Assembly (NCBI RefSeq): GCF_013377755.1
Contig: NZ_JABXWR010000001.1
Span: 163,104-227,103, forward strand
Direction of reading: 5' to 3'
DNA from: Methanofollis tationis
GTDB lineage: Archaea; Halobacteriota; Methanomicrobia; Methanomicrobiales; Methanofollaceae
DNA length: 64,000 bases
Of this stretch, positions 34,000-42,972 are shown one piece after another. The translations under genes were made by a program, and so were the position numbers. How positions within the stretch are numbered: position 1 is the stretch's first letter; the number at the start of each line of letters is the position of its first letter. The notes under the pieces were generated by a model, which saw nothing but the letters and a program-made list of their open reading frames with translations, ran no database searches and was not told the DNA's origin.

Positions 34000-35721
34000 C
34001 CCACCTTTCGCAGGAGCCCATCCACTTCCCCTAATTATCAAACCGCAAGATCCTTGTACTTTCAGGAAAAACCTCTCCTGTGCCCTCCTCTGCTGACTTC
34101 ATCGAAGGCTCCAACATCTCGATCGGCCATCTCGGGCTCGTTGCCGGTGCCTTCGACACCCTCGGCATCGCCCCGGTTATCGACCGTGCCATCCCCAAAA
34201 CGCGGCAGCATCATCTCACCCATGGAGATATCGTCAAGGCCATGGTGCTCAACGGTCTCGGGTTCGTCGAACGGCGCCTCTATCTCTATCCGGCATTCTT
34301 CTCGGATATCGCCATTGAACGTCTTCTTGGCGAAGGCGTGACCACCGCGCATCTTAACGATGACGTCCTGGGCCGGACGCTCGACGCGATCGCCTTATTT
34401 GGCCCGACCGAACTCTTCAACCAAATCGTCGCGGAGTGCCTGCTTGCCAGCGATTACGGTACGCACTGCATCCACGTCGATACCACCGCGTTCAGCGTCA
34501 GCGGCGACTATGACGTTGATTTCGATTCCCGTGACATGAATATCACCTACGGCCGTCCAAAGGACGGCCGGTGGGACCTCAAACAGTTCGTTCTCGGGAT
34601 GGCAACCGATCAGCATGGCATTCCCCTCTTCGTGCAGACGTTCTCCGGGAACGAGTCGGATAAGAAAACGCTGATGGCGATCATCACCCAGCTCACCGAA
34701 AACCTGCAGCATCCGGGCAAGGTCTACCATATCGCTGACGCAGCGTTCTATACCGCCGAGAATCTCACCACCCTCGGCACCCATACCTTCTGGATCAGTC
34801 GGGTTCCGGCGACCCTGAACGAGGTCAAGGAGCTTGTTGCCGCAGAGGACCTCGCCCTGCAGCCGTGCGCGGACGAGCGCTACCAATATGCGGAGCATAC
34901 ATCCGAATATGCCGGCATCCCTCAGAAGTGGGTGGTATATCACTCGGCACCGATGCAGGAACGGCAGGAGAAGACGTTTGAAAAACGGCTGGAAAAAGAG
35001 AAGAAACAGGCAGAAACGTCGCTGCGGAAACTCGGTGCACGGGAGTTCGCCTGCGAACCGGACGCCCGCATGGCCGCCGAGAAGTGGCTGCAGGAGCACC
35101 AACAATTCTGCTTCAGCTCTCTGGACATCAGGACGATCACCCGGAAGAAAGAGAAGAAACCGGGTAGGCCGAAGGCAGATGAGCCGGTGGAGTTGGCCTA
35201 TACGGTCGTTGCAGAGATTGAGCACGACCCCCGTGCTGTTGAAGAGAAGCGGCAGAAACTCGGGAGGTTTATCCTGGCGACGAATGACCGGGATCTCTCT
35301 CCCGATGAACTCCTGACGAACTACAAGGAGCAGGGCGCGGTGGAGCGGGGGTTCCGGTTTCTCAAGGATCCCTCGTTCAGGGTGGCGGAGATCTTTCTGA
35401 AGAAGCCGTCCAGGATCCAGGCACTGGCGATGATCATGGTGCTCTGCCTGTTCATCTATGCGATGACAGAGTTTCGGCTGCGCAGGGAACTGCAGAACGC
35501 CAGCGAAACGGTGACCGGACAGACGAAGAAGCAGACCCAGAACCCAACCCTGAAATGGACCTTCTTCCTCTTTCGGGGAGTCAGGGAACTGAGGTTTGGG
35601 GCAATAGATGGGGTAAAAGTGCTTGTTACCAATATGACCCCGGAATTGTGGAAGATACTCCGGTTGCTTGGGAAGGAGTATGAAAATTACTACTCATGAA
35701 AAAAGTGGTGCGGAATGTGGG
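34000..35721 (+). mobile_element. IS1634-like insertion sequence
   Basis: About 1,722 bp, bounded by an imperfect inverted repeat, CCCACCTTTCGCA at 34000 and its partner TGCGGAATGTGGG at 35709-35721 (11 of 13 matching). I find no clear target-site duplication, so the ends may have rearranged or been mis-set by a few bases. It has one transposase gene. It lies between a lipoprotein gene and the last gene of an ABC operon and breaks neither. Confidence 0.8.
34080..35699 (+). CDS. IS1634-family DDE transposase (GTG start)
   Basis: 539 residues, apparently full length. It begins with the DUF4277-like region LGLVAGAFDTLGIAPVIDRAIP typical of IS1634/ISH-type IS4 relatives. Catalytic blocks are HVDTTAFSVSGDYD, YHIADAAFYTAE and KEQGAVERGFRFLKDP. 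A Lys/Glu-rich insertion lies at about residues 290-340. It starts with GTG at 34080; no strong ribosome site is visible. The frame is unbroken, so the element may still be active. Confidence 0.9.
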   Translation: MPSSADFIEGSNISIGHLGLVAGAFDTLGIAPVIDRAIPKTRQHHLTHGDIVKAMVLNGLGFVERRLYLYPAFFSDIAIERLLGEGVTTAHLNDDVLGRTLDAIALFGPTELFNQIVAECLLASDYGTHCIHVDTTAFSVSGDYDVDFDSRDMNITYGRPKDGRWDLKQFVLGMATDQHGIPLFVQTFSGNESDKKTLMAIITQLTENLQHPGKVYHIADAAFYTAENLTTLGTHTFWISRVPATLNEVKELVAAEDLALQPCADERYQYAEHTSEYAGIPQKWVVYHSAPMQERQEKTFEKRLEKEKKQAETSLRKLGAREFACEPDARMAAEKWLQEHQQFCFSSLDIRTITRKKEKKPGRPKADEPVELAYTVVAEIEHDPRAVEEKRQKLGRFILATNDRDLSPDELLTNYKEQGAVERGFRFLKDPSFRVAEIFLKKPSRIQALAMIMVLCLFIYAMTEFRLRRELQNASETVTGQTKKQTQNPTLKWTFFLFRGVRELRFGAIDGVKVLVTNMTPELWKILRLLGKEYENYYS

Positions 35722-35845
35722 TTCGTGATCCTGTGCAGGCATGCATGAAACCTTCAACCTCCCCGGAAGAATGCTGTCCGAGAAGAGCAGAGCCCCCTTT
35801 CAGGTCACTGAAACGAGGGGCATACTACCCTGTGGAAGGAGAACT

Positions 35846-35872
35846 GCCGCCCCACGAGATTGCAAGGGCGGC
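35846..35872 (-). terminator. Hairpin after the amino acid ABC operon
   Basis: GCCGCCC and GGGCGGC form a 7-bp stem with a 13-nt loop just after the permease stop codon on the minus strand. There is no T-run, so its role as a terminator is only likely. Confidence 0.4.
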
Positions 35873-36533
35873 TCACTTCGAGACGAGTCCGGGTATCGCA
35901 AGTTTGCGCTCCAGGAAGCCGAGGGCGATGGTGGCGATGCTGACCAGGGCCAGGTAGAAGAGGCCGATGACCGTGAAGGTCTCAAAGAAGGCGAAGTACT
36001 TCGCTGCAACGAGCTTGCCCGCCCCGGTGATCTCGATCACCGTGATCATGTAGGCGAGGGAGGAGTACTTGATCAGGTAGATGAACTCGTTTGAAATGCC
36101 GGGAATCGCCCGGCGGAGCGCCTGCGGGAGGATAATGTGCCGGATCGCCTGGGCACGGGTCATGCCGAGTGCCGAGGCGGCGATCATCTGCCCCTCCTTG
36201 ATCGAGAGGAGGGCGCCCCTGATATATTCAGAGTTATAGGCCCCGTTGCAGAGGATAAAACCGAGAACGGCAGCGATAAACGGGGTGAAGACGATGCCAA
36301 GCGAGGGAAGGCCGAAGTAGATGATAAAGAGGAGGAGGAGCAGGGGGCAGCCCTTTATGAATATGACATAGAGCCTGCAGACCTGGGAGACCAGTCTGCC
36401 GCCGTAGGTCCGCCCGACGGCGATGGCAATACCCATGAGCAGACCAAAAGGTGCGGCGAGGGCGATCAGTTCCAGGGAGATGATCCCGCCTTTGATCAGG
36501 GGCGGGAGGAGGACTTCGGTAAAAAAAGATGCC

Positions 36534-36541
<8 letters not shown>
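35873..36541 (-). CDS. Polar amino acid ABC permease 2
   Basis: 222 residues, about five membrane helices, HisM/GlnP type. The EAA loop reads ASALGMTRAQAIRHIILPQALRRAIPGI. The sequence GTYGG-like start and EYIRGALLSIKEGQ are family hallmarks. It overlaps the end of the ATPase gene by 8 nt. It is the last gene of the operon: binding protein, permease 1, ATPase, permease 2. Import of a polar amino acid or a related small acid is likely; the exact ligand is not readable. Confidence 0.92.
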
Positions 36542-37307
<766 letters not shown>

Positions 37308-37311
37308 ATAC

Positions 37312-37989
37312 CTACAGAGCTCCTTTTCCGAATCCCGGGATATTAACCCTCTTTTCAATCCATGCAAAGATCCACACGCCACCGTAGTTGAGGAGGATGA
37401 AGATCGCCGCCGCCACAAGATAGATCGTCATCGGTTCGGCAGTGAGCGCCACGATCTGGTCGGCGCGCGTCAGGATCTCCATCACCCCGATCGCATAACA
37501 GACGGCCGAGTCGGTCAGCAGGATCGGGTACTCGTTCGACCATCCGGGCAGGGCGATCCGCATCGCCTGCGGCAGGACGATGCTGGTGATCGCCTGGGGC
37601 GTGCTCATCCCGAGGGAGCGGGCCGCCGTCATCTGCCCCTCGCCGATCGACTGGATCGCCCCCCTGAAGATCTGCGACTGGTAGGCGCCTGACCTCAACC
37701 CGAGCACGGTGACCGCCACGAGAAACGGGGGAACGTCAAGGCCGAGAAGAGGATAGATCCCGAAGTAAAATAAGAAAAGGAGAACGAGGTTCGGCAGGCC
37801 CCTGAAGATCCATACATAGATCGCGATGACACCTCTGACCGATCGCGGGCCATAGACCTGTGCCACGGCCATCGGCACGCCCATCAGGAGGCCGACAAGG
37901 AGAGAGACGACGACAAGCCCGAGGGTAATTCCTGCGCCCGACAACAGATAGGGTACAGCCTGGAATACAAGAGCGACCGTATCTGTCAC
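37312..37989 (-). CDS. Polar amino acid ABC permease 1 (GTG start)
   Basis: 225 residues with several membrane helices and the EAA loop AARSLGMSTPQAITSIVLPQAMRIALPG. GGTGGTGAG precedes the GTG at 37989. It pairs with permease 2, from which it is quite divergent, making a heteromeric pore. Confidence 0.92.
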   Translation of the reverse strand: MTDTVALVFQAVPYLLSGAGITLGLVVVSLLVGLLMGVPMAVAQVYGPRSVRGVIAIYVWIFRGLPNLVLLFLFYFGIYPLLGLDVPPFLVAVTVLGLRSGAYQSQIFRGAIQSIGEGQMTAARSLGMSTPQAITSIVLPQAMRIALPGWSNEYPILLTDSAVCYAIGVMEILTRADQIVALTAEPMTIYLVAAAIFILLNYGGVWIFAWIEKRVNIPGFGKGAL

Positions 37990-38114
37990 CCGGTCTCACC
38001 ACCCGGCCTGAGAGGAAAGGGCGCCCGTGATATGTCAGCAGGATTCACGTCTCAGTAAAATTGTGCATGATCATTGAAATAGATAGAGGGGAGGTCGTCA
38101 GGCGGCCTCGCACT

Positions 38115-38912
38115 CTATTCCATCTCGTATTTCTCTTTCAGTTCGTCCCATTTCTCGGAGGCCATCAGTTTGGTGAGCCCCTCGTTGATGTCGGCCAGAA
38201 GGGCGGTATCTTCCTTCCTGACGGCGACACCGTACTCCTCGCCGGTCGGGATGGTCCCGAGCACCTTTAAGGGCTTGCCCTCGATGGACGTCCTGATCAC
38301 CGGCACATCGTACATCACGGCGTCGACCCGGCCGTTCTGGAGGTCGGTGAGCGCGAGCTGGATGTTTTTATAGACCTTTACGTTCTCTTCAGGGAGCTTG
38401 CCGGTGGCGACCAGGTTCTCCTCGATCCAGTCATAGGCGGTGCATCCGCTCTGGGTGCCCATGACGACCTTTCCGTCCTTCACATCGTCCAGGGTCAGGG
38501 TCGAGTCCTCGCGGACGGCGACAGACTGGTTGACGATCCAGTAGGTCATGGAGAAGTTCACCTGCTCGAGCCGCTCGGGCGTGATGGTCATGCCCGAATA
38601 GACCATGTCGATCTTCTTCTGGAGCAGGGACGGTATGATGCTGTCCCAGTCCATCGCCTGGACCTTCACTTCAAAGCCCTGCTCTGCGGCAATCCACTCG
38701 ATCGACTCGACATCGAAGCCGGTGGCGACGCCTTTATCGTCGATCCATGAGTAGGGCGGATAGGCCCCGTCGATACCCACAATGTACAGGGGCTTTTCGG
38801 CAGGAGCGGTCGTGGTCGGCTCACCCGAGGGTGAACTACTGGTGCAGCCGGATATGGCGATGGCAAGAACCATGAGGCCGGTAAGCGCGGCAATAAGAAT
38901 CCGTGAATTCAT
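38115..38912 (-). CDS. Polar amino acid ABC substrate-binding lipoprotein
   Basis: 265 residues. The signal peptide ends in ISGC, a lipobox. The mature domain is the SBP_bac_3 type: YIVGIDGAYPPYSWIDDKGVATGFDVESIEWIA, then GMTITPERLEQVNFSMTYW and MGTQSGCTAYDWIEENL. The family binds amino acids such as Glu, Gln, Arg or Cys. It is first in the operon with its own promoter, a TATA box at 38936-38945 that leaves almost no leader. Confidence 0.94.
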   Translation of the reverse strand: MNSRILIAALTGLMVLAIAISGCTSSSPSGEPTTTAPAEKPLYIVGIDGAYPPYSWIDDKGVATGFDVESIEWIAAEQGFEVKVQAMDWDSIIPSLLQKKIDMVYSGMTITPERLEQVNFSMTYWIVNQSVAVREDSTLTLDDVKDGKVVMGTQSGCTAYDWIEENLVATGKLPEENVKVYKNIQLALTDLQNGRVDAVMYDVPVIRTSIEGKPLKVLGTIPTGEEYGVAVRKEDTALLADINEGLTKLMASEKWDELKEKYEME

Positions 38913-38935
38913 AAAAGATGGTTCTCCCTATGACA

Positions 38936-38945
38936 CTATATAACT
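38936..38945 (-). promoter_or_regulatory. TATA box of the amino acid ABC operon
   Basis: Minus-strand AGTTATATAG is centred 28 nt before the ATG at 38912, so the transcript should be nearly leaderless. Confidence 0.55.
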
Positions 38946-39428
38946 CTTGTCAAATGTCAGGAATATAGGGGTTCAAAGGAAATGAATAGTGATAAACATT
39001 AATCTGATCAGATCGACGGCACCTCCTCATCCATAGTGTTTTCTGAGGAATGCCCGCACGTTCTCCGACTCGATCCAGCCACGATCGAGTTCTGTTACAA
39101 GGGCGTCGATCAGCCCGGCGGCCTCCAGGATCTGTACGGACGATGCCGTCTCCTCAAGGGAGGCGAGCCCCACAATGACGGCGAGCGGGTTTCTGATATG
39201 ATCGCCCAGTGTGGCGAACTGCTCGATATTATGCCCTATCTGTTGTAAGGCATTCTTTTTGAGAGATTCAAGCCGTTCTCTCTCGGAAATATCCCGGGAG
39301 ATCGAGATGACGACCTGCTCGCCGTCCATGGAGAAGAGAGAGGAGTTGATCTCGACCGGGATGATCAGACCGCCCTTCGTGATCTGGCGGGAGGTATAGA
39401 CGACAGAGCGATCGATGCTCAGACTTTT

Positions 39429-40575
39429 GAGGATTTCGAAATACCTCCCTCCGAAAGTACTATGTATTCTCGGATCGATCCTTTTTCAATGAGCACATTC
39501 TTCAATTTTGCAATTCGGGACGAATATGCCAAACTATCTGAACTCGGGAACACCCTGGGTGAAGTCTCCTCTTTGATCGACTGGGATGCCTTCCGCCCCC
39601 TCCTTTCTGATCTGTACACAAATGACGAGGGAAAAGGCGGCCGTCCGAACTATGATGTTGTCTTCATGATCAAACTTCTCGTTCTTCAGCAGTGGTATGG
39701 TCTTTCTGATCCGCAGCTCGAACGTGAAGCATATGATCGCCTTTCTTTCCGCCACTTTCTCGGGTACCCGACAAAAATCCCTGATAATTCGACGATCTGG
39801 CTCTTCCGCGAACGCCTGATCGCAACGGGAAAAGATACGGCCATCTGGGGGGAGTTGCAACGTCAGATCGACCAGAAAGGATTGACGATCCGGCGAGGCG
39901 TGATCCAGGACGCAAGTTTCATCACCTCAGATCCCGGTCATGCGCGTGCAGATACCCCTCGCGGAGACCAGGCAAAAACGCGGCGAAGCCGCGATGGCAC
40001 CTGGACGAAGAAGGGTTCGAAATCGTATTTCGGATACAAACTCCATATTCTCCTGGACAAAGATCATCAACTCATCAGACGGATCACAACAACGACCGCT
40101 GCTCTCCACGACAGCCAGATCGACCTCTCAGAGAAGGGGGAGACGGTCTACCGGGACAAGGGATATTTCGGCGTGAAGCCCCGAGCATCCATGGACAAGA
40201 CCATGCACCGCGCCGTCCGAAATCATCCGCTTTCCCTCAAGGAGAAACGCAGAAACAAGGCAATCAGCAGGACGCGATCCCTGGTGGAGCGACCCTTTGC
40301 CGTGATCAAAACGGAATTTCGTGCAGGTTATGTCCGGGTGACAACCTGCGCACGAGCGCATGTCAAATGTCTCTTCTCGTGTCTTTCATTCAACCTGAAA
40401 CAACTGCTGACAATTGAACGACAGACTGCTTGAGCGGTAGCTATCTTTCGTGAGAGAAAAAGGAGGGATAATAAAGTGAATTGAGAGGTGTGACGTAAAA
40501 ATCGCGGGAATTCAACGAGGAATCGGGGGGTGAAGACCGATCTTTTGAAAAATGAGGGGGTTGATCGAAGTCCTC
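39429..40575 (+). mobile_element. IS5-type insertion sequence inside the PAS gene
   Basis: About 1,147 bp. Terminal inverted repeats begin GAGGATTTCGAAATACC on the left and, read inward from the right, GAGGACTTCGATCAACC (15 of 20 bases). An 11-bp direct repeat CTTTTGAGGAT spans both junctions; the true duplication may be just TTTT because the element's own end starts GAGGA. A 140-bp tail follows the transposase gene. The host frame reads through exactly when the IS is removed, so the insertion is recent. Confidence 0.87.
39462..40433 (+). CDS. IS5-family transposase
   Basis: 323 residues, intact. N-terminal text GRPNYDVVFMIKLLVLQQWYGLSDPQLEREAYDRLSFRHFLG is the IS5-group DUF772 region; the catalytic part has IQDASFI, GYKLHI and VYRDKGYFG, then RTRSLVERPFAVIK with the final acidic residue. 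ATG at 39462 is used; an ATG at 39489 is an alternative and neither has a clear ribosome site. Confidence 0.92.
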   Translation: MYSRIDPFSMSTFFNFAIRDEYAKLSELGNTLGEVSSLIDWDAFRPLLSDLYTNDEGKGGRPNYDVVFMIKLLVLQQWYGLSDPQLEREAYDRLSFRHFLGYPTKIPDNSTIWLFRERLIATGKDTAIWGELQRQIDQKGLTIRRGVIQDASFITSDPGHARADTPRGDQAKTRRSRDGTWTKKGSKSYFGYKLHILLDKDHQLIRRITTTTAALHDSQIDLSEKGETVYRDKGYFGVKPRASMDKTMHRAVRNHPLSLKEKRRNKAISRTRSLVERPFAVIKTEFRAGYVRVTTCARAHVKCLFSCLSFNLKQLLTIERQTA

Positions 40576-41290
40576 TTTTGAGGATCCTGAGGACGGCACC
40601 GATCATGTCTGATGGGACGAGGCTGAGCGGAGAGAGTTCCAGGAGTTCCTGCCGGGTATAGCCAAACCGGCTGCATGCAATATCATTGACTTCGAGCAAA
40701 CGGTCAGGGACACGATCAGCAGAGAGGGAAAAGACAAGAACGGCATCATTTCCTTTGTTGAAGAGAAGGCGGTATCGCTCTTCGCTCTCCATGAAATGAT
40801 GCTCGGCAACTTTCCAGCGGTTGATCCGCCTGAACAGATCCATCCTCCAGACACGACCGTCTTCTCCAGGAAAGGGCCTGCCCGAGTATTCTATCCAGAG
40901 GGGGCCCTCAAGGTGGGAGGCAATCCTGATCTCCAGAAGGTCGGAGGGAGGAGATGCATGGTGGAAATCTTTTGGAATGCCGCCCTGAGGCTCTATGAGC
41001 GCTGGCGAGACCACCTGCACCAGAAAGTCGGCGATCGGCATACCCTCGACCGTGTCCCTGCCAACACCGAAGAATTCTTCCAGCGCCCGATTGATCCAGC
41101 GGACCCGCCCCCCGGCGTCGATGAGGCAGATGCCATCATCAAGGAGATCGGCGAGGGGAGATGTCCCGGTTTCGGGCAACAGGGGCCTTCTCGGCGGCGT
41201 TCTTTCACCCCCATCGAGCGGGATTCCACATGTCCGGACTGCACCTTTCTGATGCGGGGCCATATATGGAAGGAATTTTCCACCCAATAG

Positions 41291-41302
41291 ATTAAATAAA
41301 TT
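41291..41302 (-). promoter_or_regulatory. TATA box of the split PAS gene
   Basis: AATTTATTTAAT on the minus strand, centred about 31 nt before the ATG at 41263. The ISH1-like element inserted only 3 bp beyond it, so the box itself survives but the upstream BRE region has changed. Confidence 0.45.
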
Positions 41303-41312
41303 TTTAAGCGAC

Positions 41313-42377
41313 TGCTGTGTTGCATAAGTGCCACTACCGCACCCAAAGATAGAATATGCCGGAGGCCCCGTCATTCCCTCATGCCAAAGAACAAACGATG
41401 GGGCCGTCCGTACACCGACACTCGTGATTGGAGTATATATAATGAACGTCTGGTTCGCCGCGGCGAATTCTACCTCTCCCTTGATTTCATCGACCACTGG
41501 ACTGATCTCGTTTCCCGGATGAACACCGGCAAGCCCGGTCGTCCTTTTCACTATCCCGAACCCTTCATCACCTGGATGGCTTTCATTCACGTCTTCCTGC
41601 AGATGCCCTATCGCCAGATGGAGGGTTTTACCCGGAAACTCTCTATCTTTATTCCTTCCCTTGTTTCAGCAGATTATACAACCCTTTTCCGCCGGATCAA
41701 GCGTCTTGATATCTCCCTTCGGGTTGATCCAACGATCCTCTCACGCAATGTCATCATTGCTGTCGATAGCACCGGGATCAAAGTCACCAACCGCGGGGAA
41801 TGGATGCGGGAGAAGTGGAGGGTCCGGCGCGGATGGATCAAGGTCCATGCGATGATCGACATCGAAACCAATCAGATCCTTGGTCTAGAGGTCACCGACG
41901 AATCGGTTCAGGATGATGCACGGTGTATTCCCCTCCTGGATCAGGTCCAGCAGCACTGTGGCAGGGAGCATACCATACGCCGTCTTCTTGCAGATGGGGC
42001 CTATGACCGGAACGAGATCTTCAATACGCTCGAAAAACGCGGGATCCTATCGGGAATCAAGACGCGAACAGATGCAGCGACCAGATCCACCGGATCGCCC
42101 TATCGCGCCGAATGCGTACGGGAGCGAGTACGATTGGGGGGATATAGAGAGTGGGCACAGGATATCGACTATGGGATGAGATGGAAGGCTGAAGGAGTGT
42201 TTTCCAGTGGAAAACGAATATTCGGCGAAACGGTGAGGGCGACTTCGAAGGAGGGAATGATCCGGGAGGTGAAGATGAAAATGAACTGCTACAATATGCT
42301 GCTTACAATGGTGAAGTGAGCGAGACGGCGGAGAAAAGAGGGAGGAAGAGTACAGGAGAGAGTTATGCAACACAGCA
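41313..42377 (+). mobile_element. ISH1-like (IS5 superfamily) insertion sequence
   Basis: 1,065 bp. Perfect 15-bp terminal inverted repeats TGCTGTGTTGCATAA / TTATGCAACACAGCA are flanked by an 8-bp target duplication TAAGCGAC (41305-41312 and 42378-42385). Eight-base duplications fit the ISH1 group of IS5. It sits between the promoter of the PAS gene and the divergent phosphodiesterase gene, about 50 bp from each start region. Confidence 0.93.
41381..42319 (+). CDS. IS5-family (ISH1-like) transposase
   Basis: 312 residues, intact. Catalytic blocks: VIIAVDSTGIKVTNRGEWM, RRLLADGAYDRNEIF and, near the end, MRWKAEGVFSSGKRIFGE. Between the first two, RGWIKVHAMIDIETNQILGLEVTDE matches ISH1-group enzymes. 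No ribosome site is strong; the ATG follows a purine-poor leader. Confidence 0.92.
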   Translation: MPKNKRWGRPYTDTRDWSIYNERLVRRGEFYLSLDFIDHWTDLVSRMNTGKPGRPFHYPEPFITWMAFIHVFLQMPYRQMEGFTRKLSIFIPSLVSADYTTLFRRIKRLDISLRVDPTILSRNVIIAVDSTGIKVTNRGEWMREKWRVRRGWIKVHAMIDIETNQILGLEVTDESVQDDARCIPLLDQVQQHCGREHTIRRLLADGAYDRNEIFNTLEKRGILSGIKTRTDAATRSTGSPYRAECVRERVRLGGYREWAQDIDYGMRWKAEGVFSSGKRIFGETVRATSKEGMIREVKMKMNCYNMLLTMVK

Positions 42378-42456
42378 TAAGCGACATGATACCGCCGACC
42401 GGGAAAAGGGACGAGAGGGAAAAACCTATCATCCCCATAGCTCATAGGGGGGACAT

Positions 42457-42954
42457 ATGCTCGTCGGCATCATCGCAGATACCCACGACTGCCTGCCCAT
42501 GATCAGACGGGCCGTCAGAGCGCTCAACAGGGAGAACGTCGAACTCATCCTTCACGCCGGCGACTTCGTCGCCCCCTTCGCGCTCAGGGCGATGAACGAT
42601 TTTAATGCTGATGTTGTCGGCGTTTTCGGGAACAATGACGGGGACCGGGCCCTGCTTGCAAAGACTGCTGCCGAGACCGGTCGGGTGGACATTCGAGGCG
42701 ACGTCGCAGAGTTCGAGGCCGGCGGCCTCACCTTCGGGCTGCTCCATGGCAGCAACGCCGGACCCCATATCTCCCTCCTCGATGGAGGCACCCTCGATGT
42801 GCTTGTCACCGGTCACACCCACCGCCCGCTGATCGGCCGATACGGCCGGACGCTTGCGATCAATCCGGGCGAGGCCTGCGGATACCTGAGCGGAATCGCC
42901 ACGGCGGTCCTGCTTGACACAGAACGAAAAGAAACCCGCCTGATCCGCCTGTAA
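42457..42954 (+). CDS. YfcE/MJ0936-type metallophosphoesterase
   Basis: 165 residues. Metal-ligand motifs appear in order: IIADTHD (ligands Asp, His), LHAGDFV, GNNDGD, LLHGSN and TGHTHRP. The family hydrolyses phosphodiesters with Mn2+ or Ni2+; physiological substrate unknown. GGGGGGACAT precedes the ATG at 42457. It ends 18 nt before the convergent PAS-GAF gene. Confidence 0.92.
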   Translation: MLVGIIADTHDCLPMIRRAVRALNRENVELILHAGDFVAPFALRAMNDFNADVVGVFGNNDGDRALLAKTAAETGRVDIRGDVAEFEAGGLTFGLLHGSNAGPHISLLDGGTLDVLVTGHTHRPLIGRYGRTLAINPGEACGYLSGIATAVLLDTERKETRLIRL

Positions 42955-42972
42955 TACCGGCCCGATCGACGA

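Larger units (their letters stand above)
39027..41263 (-). pseudogene. PAS-domain sensor gene split by an IS5-type element
   Basis: The 5' part runs from the ATG at 41263 to about 40586, and the 3' part from about 39434 to the stop at 39027. Removing the IS (39429-40575) and one copy of an 11-bp duplicated CTTTTGAGGAT restores one frame across the join (..AVLRILK-SLSIDRSVV..). The protein has two PAS domains (LADLLDDGICLIDAGGRVRWINRALEEFF; SEERYRLLFNKGNDAVLVF) and a short H-box-like helix (GDHIRNPLAVIVGLASL) with no ATPase domain, a form common in methanogens. TATA-like ATTAAATAAATT (41291-41302) fits a leaderless start. It is non-functional unless the element excises. Confidence 0.88.

Noticed and set aside
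35798..35813. TTTCAGGTCACTGAAA palindrome that resembles part of a CRISPR repeat
   Set aside because: It occurs once, with no regularly spaced copies and no cas genes in the window.
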